A stretch of 11,225 nucleotides of DNA from an uncultured Corynebacterium sp. (GTDB taxonomy: Bacteria; Actinomycetota; Actinomycetes; Mycobacteriales; Mycobacteriaceae). The notes beneath the pieces are model-generated. The model was not told the DNA's origin and made no database searches. It saw only the letters and a program-made list of their open reading frames with translations. Position numbers and translations under genes: made by a program. Numbering within the stretch: position 1 is the stretch's first letter; every line of letters begins with the position of its first letter. Below, one piece after another: positions 6,055-11,225 of the stretch. The DNA lies in the NCBI RefSeq assembly GCF_946221155.1, contig NZ_CAMIAN010000053.1, positions 1 through 11,225 of the forward strand. The letters are read 5' to 3'.

Positions 6055-7353
6055 ATGAGCGTTCCAAACTCCCCTGAAGCCCCGTGGGCCGTCGGACAGC
6101 TAAACGACGAGGTGAAGAACTGGATCCAAAGACTGGGGTTCATCTGGGTCGAAGGCCAGGTCACACAGGTCAATATGAAGAGCACCTGGAGGTTTTCATA
6201 CATCACCCTGCGCGATGTGAACCTGGAAGCTTCGGTCTCTCTGACCGTGGAGACGAGCGCGCTGAAAAACCTAACCACGCCGGTGAAGGACGGCGACCGC
6301 ATTGTCGTGCACGGCAAGCCGTCGTTCTATTCCAAGCGCGGCAGTTTTTCTCTATGGGTCACGGAAATTCGGCAGGTTGGTATCGGCCAGCTACTCGCGC
6401 AGATCGAACAGCTAAAGAAAGCCATGTTCGCCGAAGGGCTCTTCGATCCCCGGCTGAAAGCTCCCCTGCCCTTCCTACCCACCACCGTGGGGCTGATTAC
6501 CGGCCGTGGCTCGGCGGCGGAGCGGGACGTGATGGAGGTAGCCAAGCGCCGCTGGCCTGCAGTGCGCTTCCGGGTGATTAACACCGCCGTCCAAGGCCCG
6601 AAGACGGTGCCGCAGGTTGTCGATGCGCTGCATGAACTAGAGCGCGACCAGGCGGTAGACGTGATCATCGTTGCCCGTGGCGGTGGCTCGGTGGAAGACC
6701 TGCTGCCGTTCTCCGAGGAAGCACTGGTCCGCGAGGTTTCCCGTCTGCGTACCCCTGTGGTTTCAGCTATCGGGCACGAGCCAGACAACCCACTTCTGGA
6801 CTACGTGGCCGACGTTCGTGCGGCCACTCCCACGGATGCGGCCAAGACGGTGGTCCCGGATGTGGTTCAAGAGCTACAGATCATCAGCGAAGCACGCCAA
6901 CGTGGCTCCGGTGCCCTGCGAAATTGGGTGGCGAACGAGCGCCGGGGGCTGGCGCAGATCCGCACCCGACCTGTCATGGCGGACCCCAGCCTGCCCGTCA
7001 CCCGCCAAAAGGAGATCATCACGGAAGCGCTCCAGCGCAAGGACCGGGCGCTGGGAGTGCACGTCCGCTCGCTGCGCTCTTCCATTGAATCACTAAAGGC
7101 ACAGGTAAACGCCTTGGGCCCGTCCCAGACCCTCGCACGTGGCTATTCAATCGTGCAGGTCATTCCCCGCGACAAGTCAGGGGCTCAGGTAGTCACCACC
7201 GTGGATCAAGTCAATCCCGGTTCGCAACTGCGTATCCGTGTCCCCGATGGATCCATCACGGCTGCAGCGATGGGTGTGCAGGCGGCGCCTGGGGGCGTCA
7301 TAAATAAGAACAGCAACAAGACAGACAACACCGACAACACAGAAGAGGCATAG
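6055..7353 (+). CDS. xseA: Exodeoxyribonuclease VII large subunit
   Basis: The 432-residue catalytic subunit of exonuclease VII, which with XseB degrades single-stranded DNA from both ends to oligonucleotides during repair. An OB-fold (about 10-107, ending in a GSFSLWV strand) precedes the nuclease domain: GRGSAAERDV (150-159), ARGGGSVEDLLPF (207-219) and the GHEPDNPLLDYVADVRA block (240-256), then a coiled-coil segment and the conserved GPSQTLARGYSIV (355-367). D158, R208, H241 and D244 fall three residues after E. coli D155, R205, H238 and D241, which I recall as active-site residues. Start at 6055: upstream in-frame ATGs would add a Pro-rich stretch encoded by the 11-bp repeats and overlap the ispH start, and a -10 box lies just before 6055. 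The tail is Asn/Thr/Asp-rich and runs to four bases before xseB. Confidence 0.96.
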   Translation: MSVPNSPEAPWAVGQLNDEVKNWIQRLGFIWVEGQVTQVNMKSTWRFSYITLRDVNLEASVSLTVETSALKNLTTPVKDGDRIVVHGKPSFYSKRGSFSLWVTEIRQVGIGQLLAQIEQLKKAMFAEGLFDPRLKAPLPFLPTTVGLITGRGSAAERDVMEVAKRRWPAVRFRVINTAVQGPKTVPQVVDALHELERDQAVDVIIVARGGGSVEDLLPFSEEALVREVSRLRTPVVSAIGHEPDNPLLDYVADVRAATPTDAAKTVVPDVVQELQIISEARQRGSGALRNWVANERRGLAQIRTRPVMADPSLPVTRQKEIITEALQRKDRALGVHVRSLRSSIESLKAQVNALGPSQTLARGYSIVQVIPRDKSGAQVVTTVDQVNPGSQLRIRVPDGSITAAAMGVQAAPGGVINKNSNKTDNTDNTEEA

Positions 7354-7418
7354 GACGATGGCGAACAACAACACCAGCAACAGCACCAACAAAACAAACA
7401 ACGACGAGCAGCAGAGGT
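7306..7418 (+). other. Thymine-poor, CA-rich tract spanning the xseA-xseB junction
   Basis: Over about 110 bases the + strand is mostly AAC, ACA and CAG triplets, with only two T residues, those in the xseA stop and the xseB start. It encodes the Asn/Thr-rich tail of XseA and the Asn/Ser/Thr-rich first 16 residues of XseB. The mRNA here should be almost unstructured. Both protein ends look dispensable low-complexity sequence. Confidence 0.7.
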
Positions 7419-7648
7419 TTCGTCCGCTCGACCAGCTGAGCTACGAGCAGGCCCGCGACGAACTGGTGGAGGTCGTGAAGATCCTCGAGCTCGGGCAGAT
7501 GAGCCTCGACGAGTCGCTGAACTACTGGGAGCGCGGCGAGGAGCTGGCCGCATACTGCGAGGACTACCTCAATGGCGCGTCCAAGCGCATCGAACAGGCA
7601 CTACAGCAGCGCGAAGCACGCAGCGCCGAGGCGCAGAGCGAAAGCTAG
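7358..7648 (+). CDS. xseB: Exodeoxyribonuclease VII small subunit
   Basis: A 96-residue member of the XseB family. The family helix-turn-helix pair is clear from SYEQARDELVEVVKILELG (28-46) through SLDESLNYWERGEEL (49-63) to the helix ending SKRIEQAL. XseB binds XseA and is needed for its nuclease activity. The first ~20 residues are an Asn/Thr-rich extension not seen in typical 60-80-residue homologues. The gene starts four bases after the xseA stop; GAGG at 7345-7348 inside the end of xseA is the likely ribosome-binding site (spacing nine), so the two are one operon. Its stop TAG (7646-7648) overlaps the stop of the convergent DUF4245 gene. Confidence 0.94.
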   Translation: MANNNTSNSTNKTNNDEQQRFRPLDQLSYEQARDELVEVVKILELGQMSLDESLNYWERGEELAAYCEDYLNGASKRIEQALQQREARSAEAQSES

Positions 7649-7662
7649 CTCGTTTCGGCGCT
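7622..7662. terminator. Possible terminator at the xseB/DUF4245 convergence
   Basis: AGCGCCGA (7622-7629) and TCGGCGCT (7655-7662) form an 8-bp inverted repeat enclosing the overlapping stop codons. The loop is 25 bases and includes the palindrome AGCTAGCT (7643-7650). GGTTTT follows on the + strand a few bases later; nothing similar follows on the minus strand. The long loop makes it a weak candidate. Confidence 0.3.
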
Positions 7663-8262
7663 ACTGGTTTTGGGAGTTTCTGCCTGATCGTCGGTGACGT
7701 CGATCGGCTCCGTTGCAGCAACCTTCTCCGCGGCGGTACGGGTCTGCTCCTGGGAAGCCATTGCCTCAATAACCAGGCGCACATCTCCCAGGTCAGCGAC
7801 CCACAGTGGGCGGGCATCGTCGCCGGTGAAGATGTGCCACTCGATGTCCCCCGTCTTTTCCGTGTCGGTCTCTTCTCGCACAGAATCATCCGGCGTGGAG
7901 GCTGCCTTAAAGTCGGCGCCGGTTTGAGTTAAGGAAATGTAGTTCTCCCCATTGATTACCCAACCGACAAGGCTCGACGGCTCGCCTCCGACCATCACAC
8001 GGCGGGCGGAATTGGCCACCCAGCCTTCCGGCATCTCCGGGTTTCGGATAGGGAAATCAAAGGTACGGGCATCCATCTGCAGCACTGTATCTTTGTCGAC
8101 TTCCTGCACAGGTCCCGATCGGTCAGCTTCTCCAGGGTCAAAGGAGCACAGGCCCGTGAACCCAACTACCAGGAACATGGCAACCAACAGCACCACCAGG
8201 GAAAGCACAATGTCCTTGGTGGATTGAAACGCGCGGGGTTTTTGAATCTGCACGTCCGTCAT
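7645..8262 (-). CDS. DUF4245 single-span membrane protein
   Basis: A 205-residue protein with a short basic cytoplasmic start, one hydrophobic segment at about residues 18-38, then an extracytoplasmic domain. The domain contains FPIRNPEMPEGWVANS (70-85), VGWVINGENYISLTQTG (99-115) and EWHIF...PLWVADLGDVRLVIE (141-166), the pattern of the DUF4245 family, which in actinobacteria is commonly encoded beside glpX. The tail after about 175 is Ala/Thr/Glu-rich and disordered. Function is unknown; no catalytic residues can be named. A cysteine ends the membrane segment (C39) but its context is not a standard lipobox. GGAAG (minus strand, 8273-8277) lies ten bases before the ATG. The gene converges on xseB with a four-base overlap and diverges from glpX. 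Confidence 0.85.
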   Translation of the reverse strand: MTDVQIQKPRAFQSTKDIVLSLVVLLVAMFLVVGFTGLCSFDPGEADRSGPVQEVDKDTVLQMDARTFDFPIRNPEMPEGWVANSARRVMVGGEPSSLVGWVINGENYISLTQTGADFKAASTPDDSVREETDTEKTGDIEWHIFTGDDARPLWVADLGDVRLVIEAMASQEQTRTAAEKVAATEPIDVTDDQAETPKTSSAETS

Positions 8263-8289
8263 TATCGCATTGCTTCCGCTGGCCTGGCC

Positions 8290-8318
8290 AAATTAGCCCT
8301 GGGTAGGGCTGGACCCAA
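8290..8318 (-). promoter_or_regulatory. Possible promoter of the DUF4245 gene
   Basis: On the minus strand TTGGGT (8313-8318) and TAATTT (8290-8295) are 17 bases apart, placing the transcription start near 8283 and leaving about 20 bases before the ATG. The -35 box matches TTGACA in only three positions. The first inverted repeat described for this region fills the spacer. Confidence 0.35.
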
Positions 8319-8336
8319 CCCTAGGCAGGGCTGGAC
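8295..8336. promoter_or_regulatory. Two inverted repeats 22 bp apart in the DUF4245-glpX region
   Basis: The first is AGCCCT (8295-8300), GGGT, AGGGCT (8305-8310), a perfect 6-bp repeat. The second has the core CCCT (8319-8322), AGGC, AGGG (8327-8330). They are embedded in a 22-bp direct repeat with AGGGCTGGAC at 8305-8314 and again at 8327-8336. Equal spacing of two helical turns and position in the spacer of a candidate promoter suggest an operator for a dimeric regulator. No regulator is identified. Confidence 0.45.
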
Positions 8337-8366
8337 GGCGGAGCATCGGACAACGCCCGGGGTAAA

Positions 8367-8379
8367 TGAGGCACAATGG
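8367..8379 (+). promoter_or_regulatory. Extended -10 promoter of glpX
   Basis: TGAGGCACAATGG has the hexamer CACAAT at 8372-8377 in the TGnGn...GG context of corynebacterial promoters, and differs by one base from the motif at 2094-2106. CGGACA (8347-8352), 19 bases upstream, is a possible -35. Transcription would begin near 8384, leaving a leader of about 57 bases before the ATG at 8442. The ATG inside this motif (8376) is in frame with glpX but cannot then be its start. Confidence 0.5.
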
Positions 8380-8441
8380 AAGAAGAGTGGAAACAATTAC
8401 CTATCAGCCACCAATCAGCAACAGAAAAGAGCTTGAAGATC

Positions 8442-9473
8442 ATGTCTACTGAGCACATCCCTGCTGTCTCCCCCAACCCGGAGGCTCCGGACCGTAACCT
8501 GGCGATGGAGCTGGTCCGCGTGACGGAAGCCGCCGCCCTCGCCTCCGGCAAATGGGTCGGCCGTGGACAGAAAGAATCCGGTGACGGCGCAGCCGTGGAT
8601 GCGATGCGCCAGATGATCAACTCCGTGGAGATGGACGGCATCGTAGTGATCGGCGAGGGCGAGAAGGACGAAGCCCCAATGCTGTTCAACGGCGAAAAGG
8701 TCGGCACCGGCAACGGCCCAGCAGTGGACATCGCCGTCGACCCGGTCGACGGCACCACCCTGATGGCCGAGGGGCGCCCGAACGCCATCTCCGTGATCGC
8801 CGCCGCCGAGCGCGGATCCATGTACGACCCGTCCGCCGTGTTCTACATGAAGAAGATCGCCGTCGGCCCGGAAGCCGTGGGCAAGGTGGACATCGATGCT
8901 CCGGTCGCTGACAACATCAACGCTGTCGCCAAGGCCAAGGGCACCGTCCCGGGCGACATCACCGTGGTGGTGCTGGACCGCCCGCGTCACGAGGATCTGA
9001 TCCGCGAGATCCGTGAGGCCGGCGCGAAGGTTCGCCTGATCGGAGACGGTGACGTGGCAGGTGCTGTGGCAACTGCCCAGGACACCTCCACCAACTCCGT
9101 AGACATCATGATGGGCATCGGCGGCACCCCGGAGGGCGTTATCGCCGCCGCCGCTATGAAGTGCATGGGCGGCGAGATCCAGGGCAAGCTGTGGCCGAAG
9201 GACGAGGCCGAGCGCCAGAAGGCTCTGGACGCAGGCCACGATCTGGACCGTGTGCTGACCACCAACGACCTGGTGAATTCCGAGCACTGCTACTTCGTCG
9301 CCACCGGCGTGACCAACGGAGACATGGTGCGCGGTGTCTCTTACCACCAGAACTCCGCCACCACCCGTTCCCTGGTCATGCGCTCTCGCTCCGGCACGAT
9401 CCGCTTCATCGAGTCGCAGCACCAGCTGGCAAAGCTGCAGTCCTACTCCGTGCTGGATTACACCCGTAACTAG
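8442..9473 (+). CDS. glpX: Class II fructose-1,6-bisphosphatase
   Basis: A 343-residue GlpX-type phosphatase that hydrolyses fructose 1,6-bisphosphate to fructose 6-phosphate, the committed step of gluconeogenesis; it is the main FBPase of corynebacteria and mycobacteria. Family motifs: ELVRVTEAAALASGKWVGRG (23-42), GEGEKDEAPM (71-80) and the metal-binding DPVDGTT (100-106) of the lithium-sensitive phosphatase superfamily, followed by GRPNAISV, LIGDGDVAGAV and GIGGTPEGVIAAAAMKCMGG. Length is normal. An in-frame ATG at 8376 would add 22 residues unlike the family and lies inside the proposed -10 box, so I use 8442; GAAGA three to four bases upstream is a weak binding site. The last codons form part of a terminator. 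It diverges from the DUF4245 gene. Confidence 0.96.
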   Translation: MSTEHIPAVSPNPEAPDRNLAMELVRVTEAAALASGKWVGRGQKESGDGAAVDAMRQMINSVEMDGIVVIGEGEKDEAPMLFNGEKVGTGNGPAVDIAVDPVDGTTLMAEGRPNAISVIAAAERGSMYDPSAVFYMKKIAVGPEAVGKVDIDAPVADNINAVAKAKGTVPGDITVVVLDRPRHEDLIREIREAGAKVRLIGDGDVAGAVATAQDTSTNSVDIMMGIGGTPEGVIAAAAMKCMGGEIQGKLWPKDEAERQKALDAGHDLDRVLTTNDLVNSEHCYFVATGVTNGDMVRGVSYHQNSATTRSLVMRSRSGTIRFIESQHQLAKLQSYSVLDYTRN

Positions 9474-9481
9474 CTCTTTTT
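9452..9481 (+). terminator. Intrinsic terminator overlapping the end of glpX
   Basis: Bases 9452-9461 pair with 9466-9474 in a nine-pair stem with one G-U pair and one bulged A (9457), closed by the tetraloop ACCC (9462-9465). TCTTTTT (9475-9481) follows at once. The TAG stop (9471-9473) lies in the right arm. The stem is only moderately GC-rich, so strength is uncertain. Confidence 0.5.
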
Positions 9482-9522
9482 ATGACGCCCCCACGCCGCC
9501 ACCGCGCAGCAGGCCTTTTAGG

Positions 9523-9528
9523 TAGATT
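9523..9528 (+). promoter_or_regulatory. -10 element of fumC
   Basis: TAGATT fits TAnAnT and is followed by GGG, as in the corynebacterial extended -10. No convincing -35 lies 17 bases upstream. Transcription would start near 9535, giving an unusually long leader of about 115 bases before the fumC ATG. Confidence 0.4.
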
Positions 9529-9533
9529 GGGCG

Positions 9534-9613
9534 GTGTCCGTGCGGGGCACGAAAGACTATCCGCTTTCACACGGTTCCCGACTTTGAGCCCTTCGATGGG
9601 TTCGGAGCGGGAG
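9534..9613 (+). ncRNA. Structured 5' leader of fumC (two predicted hairpins)
   Basis: Hairpin one: 9534-9539 pairs with 9545-9550 (six pairs, one G-U) around a five-base loop. Hairpin two is two-tiered: 9575-9580 pairs with 9608-9613 (one G-U), then 9586-9591 pairs with 9598-9603 (one G-U) around the loop TTCGAT, with unpaired bases between tiers. No U run follows, so neither is an intrinsic terminator. It matches no riboswitch class that I recognise; pairing was worked out by eye. Confidence 0.3.
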
Positions 9614-9649
9614 GCGTCAAAAAGCTAAGAAGATAAAGGTGATGAAAGA

Positions 9650-11053
9650 ATGACCGAGCAAGAATTCCGCATTGAACACGACACGATGGGCGAGGTTAAG
9701 GTTCCCGCCAAGGCTCTGTGGCGTGCGCAGACGCAGCGTGCCGTGGAGAACTTCCCGATCTCCGACCGTCCGCTGGAGTCTGCACAGATCCGCGCGATGG
9801 GTCTGCTGAAGGCAGCCTGTGCGCAGGTGAACAAGGACCGCGGCCTGCTGACTGACGAGCAGGCGGATGCCATCATCTCCGCTGCTAAGGAAATCGCCGA
9901 CGGCAAGCACGACGCTGAGTTCCCGATCGACGTGTTCCAGACCGGCTCCGGTACCTCTTCCAACATGAACACCAACGAGGTCATCGCCTCCATCGCCAAG
10001 AACAATGGCGTGGAGATCCACCCGAATGACCACGTGAACATGGGCCAGTCCTCTAACGACACCTTCCCGACCGCCACCCACGTGGCCGCCACCCAGGCTG
10101 CAGTCAACGACCTCATCCCGGGCCTGAAGGTACTTCAGGAGTCCCTGGCCAAGAAGGCCAAGGAGTGGGAGACGGTTGTGAAGTCCGGCCGCACCCACCT
10201 GATGGATGCTGTCCCAGTGACCCTGGGCCAGGAATTCTCCGGCTACGCCCGCCAGATCGAGGCAGGCATCGAGCGCGTTGAGGCCACCCTGCCCCGCCTG
10301 GGCGAGCTGCCGATCGGCGGCACCGCAGTCGGCACCGGCCTGAACACCCCGGCTGACTTCGGCGCCAACGTTACCGCCGAGCTGGTGAAGCTGACCGGCG
10401 TGGAGCAGCTGCGCGAGGCTGAGAACCACTTTGAGGCACAAGCCAACCGCGATGGCCTGGTTGAGTTCTCCGGTGCTATGCGCACCATCGCTGTCTCCCT
10501 GAACAAGATTGCCAACGACATCCGCTGGATGGGCTCCGGCCCGCTGACCGGTCTGGGCGAGATCCACCTGCCGGACCTGCAGCCGGGCTCTTCCATCATG
10601 CCGGGCAAGGTCAACCCGGTTCTGTGTGAGACCGCTACCCAGGTTGCTGCGCAGGTCATTGGTAACGACGCTGCCGTTGCCTTCGGCGGTTCCCAGGGTG
10701 CGTTCGAGCTGAACGTGTTCATCCCAATGATGGCCCGCAACGTGCTGGAGTCCGCGAAGCTGCTGGCCAACACTTCCCGCGTATTCGCGGAGAAGCTGGT
10801 CGACGGCATTGAGCCGAACGAGGAGCGTATGCGCACTCTGGCTGAGTCCTCCCCGTCCATCGTTACCCCGCTGAACTCTGCCATTGGCTACGAGGCTGCC
10901 GCGAAGGTTGCTAAGACCGCTCTGAAGGAAGGCAAGACCATCCGCCAGACAGTTATCGACCTGGGCTTTGTCGACGGTGAAAAGCTGACCGAGGAGGAGC
11001 TGGATAAGCGCCTCGACGTTCTGGCTATGGCAAACACCGACCGCGACAAGTAG
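9650..11053 (+). CDS. fumC: Fumarate hydratase, class II
   Basis: A 467-residue iron-independent fumarase that interconverts fumarate and malate in the TCA cycle as a cytoplasmic homotetramer. Residues 98-108 (TGSGTSSNMNT), 127-139 (DHVNMGQSSNDTF), the GRTHLMDAVPVTLGQ segment with catalytic H183 (180-194) and the superfamily signature GSSIMPGKVNP (313-323, catalytic Ser near 315) are all intact. The set, with HLMDA and full length, favours fumarase over aspartase or argininosuccinate lyase of the same superfamily. The start has a good binding site, AAGGTGA at 9636-9642, seven bases before the ATG. The gene is 176 bases after glpX with its own candidate promoter and a terminator between, so it is probably transcribed separately. 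Confidence 0.97.
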   Translation: MTEQEFRIEHDTMGEVKVPAKALWRAQTQRAVENFPISDRPLESAQIRAMGLLKAACAQVNKDRGLLTDEQADAIISAAKEIADGKHDAEFPIDVFQTGSGTSSNMNTNEVIASIAKNNGVEIHPNDHVNMGQSSNDTFPTATHVAATQAAVNDLIPGLKVLQESLAKKAKEWETVVKSGRTHLMDAVPVTLGQEFSGYARQIEAGIERVEATLPRLGELPIGGTAVGTGLNTPADFGANVTAELVKLTGVEQLREAENHFEAQANRDGLVEFSGAMRTIAVSLNKIANDIRWMGSGPLTGLGEIHLPDLQPGSSIMPGKVNPVLCETATQVAAQVIGNDAAVAFGGSQGAFELNVFIPMMARNVLESAKLLANTSRVFAEKLVDGIEPNEERMRTLAESSPSIVTPLNSAIGYEAAAKVAKTALKEGKTIRQTVIDLGFVDGEKLTEEELDKRLDVLAMANTDRDK

Positions 11054-11083
11054 GCGAAGGGTAAGCACTGACACAGTAGCTTG

Positions 11084-11134
11084 GCCAGCCGGTCGCTGTT
11101 CTGCTAGCTAGAAGATCACGTCGGCCCGGCTGGC
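11084..11134. repeat. 9-bp inverted repeat downstream of fumC
   Basis: GCCAGCCGG (11084-11092) and CCGGCTGGC (11126-11134) are exact inverted copies separated by 33 bases. The right copy lies inside the partial minus-strand frame and its stop falls in the loop. There is no U run on either side, so it is only a weak candidate for a convergent terminator. Confidence 0.4.
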
Positions 11135-11225
11135 GCCTGCTGACTGCCGGTCGCATCGGCTGGTTGCGCCGACTCACCCGCTGTCATCTTCCAAAAGAAA
11201 CTCTTAAACACGAACGGCCGTCTTT
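11116..11225 (-). CDS. 3' end of an unidentified minus-strand gene (partial)
   Basis: On the minus strand an open frame enters from the right edge and runs 35 codons to TGA (11116-11118). It reads RRPFVFKSFFWKMTAGESAQ followed by a Pro/Ala/Gln/Gly-rich tail ending APAGPT. The aromatic and basic start then low-complexity Ala/Pro tail looks like the C-terminus of a real protein, possibly leaving a membrane. No family can be named from so little. It would converge on fumC with 62 bases between. The two other minus-strand frames were not as protein-like. Confidence 0.4.
   Translation of the reverse strand, partial: RRPFVFKSFFWKMTAGESAQPADATGSQQAPAGPT

Noticed and set aside
8415..9422. A 335-residue minus-strand open frame covering glpX
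   Set aside because: Same cause as for fumC; composition is dominated by Val, His, Gly and Asp with no recognisable domain, and glpX on the + strand is certain.
9642..9653. Mini-ORF ATG-AAA-GAA-TGA whose stop overlaps the fumC ATG
   Set aside because: The upstream ATG is part of the Shine-Dalgarno region of fumC and lacks its own binding site; three codons are too few to argue for translation.
9617..11074. A 485-residue minus-strand open frame covering fumC
   Set aside because: It is longer than fumC but is its antisense shadow: fumC rarely uses the codons that would give stops on the opposite strand. It is rich in Leu, His and Val without motifs, while fumC has intact catalytic signatures.
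1..11225. Mobile elements, CRISPR arrays, RNA genes or a defence system
   Set aside because: I saw no transposase or integrase, spaced repeat array, tRNA or rRNA. The short tandem repeats found are gapless and local, and the gene set is housekeeping.

Overview
The window looks like core chromosome of a Corynebacterium or a close relative. It is moderately GC-rich, carries a MetP/MetS-type amino-acid importer, class II fructose-1,6-bisphosphatase (glpX) and class II fumarase (fumC), and keeps a DUF6542 gene beside ispH and a DUF4245 gene beside glpX, both arrangements I recall from Corynebacteriales. Promoter-like sites resemble the corynebacterial extended -10 (TGnGnTAnAATGG), and several starts look leaderless. 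The genus is an inference from gene content and order. I see no mobile element, rRNA, tRNA, CRISPR array or defence locus.

Layout: 1-191 is a leader region with a possible 12-residue leader peptide. 192-2038 is metPS: a sodium-coupled NSS-family transporter whose stop overlaps the start of a 59-residue single-span partner. 2112-4922 holds two membrane proteins on the + strand, an AI-2E-family permease with a long charged N-terminus and a four-helix DUF6542-like protein with an Arg-rich tail. They meet ispH (minus) tail to tail at a perfect 12-bp hairpin whose arms contain both stop codons. ispH and xseA diverge from a 130-bp region with an 11-bp repeat array. xseA-xseB (exonuclease VII) is a tight operon that overlaps the convergent DUF4245 gene in the four bases CTAG. 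DUF4245 and glpX diverge from a region with two inverted repeats 22 bp apart. glpX and fumC follow on the + strand, and the window ends in what looks like the 3' end of an unidentified minus-strand gene.

Functionally this is a housekeeping neighbourhood: methionine/alanine uptake (metPS), isoprenoid precursors (ispH), DNA repair (xseAB), gluconeogenesis (glpX) and the TCA cycle (fumC), with three poorly characterised membrane proteins. I found no convincing new multi-gene system. The points worth a second look are regulatory and architectural: stop codons built into terminators, helical-phase repeats in two divergent promoter regions, promoter-like motifs that move several start codons, a possible leader peptide, and a structured fumC leader.
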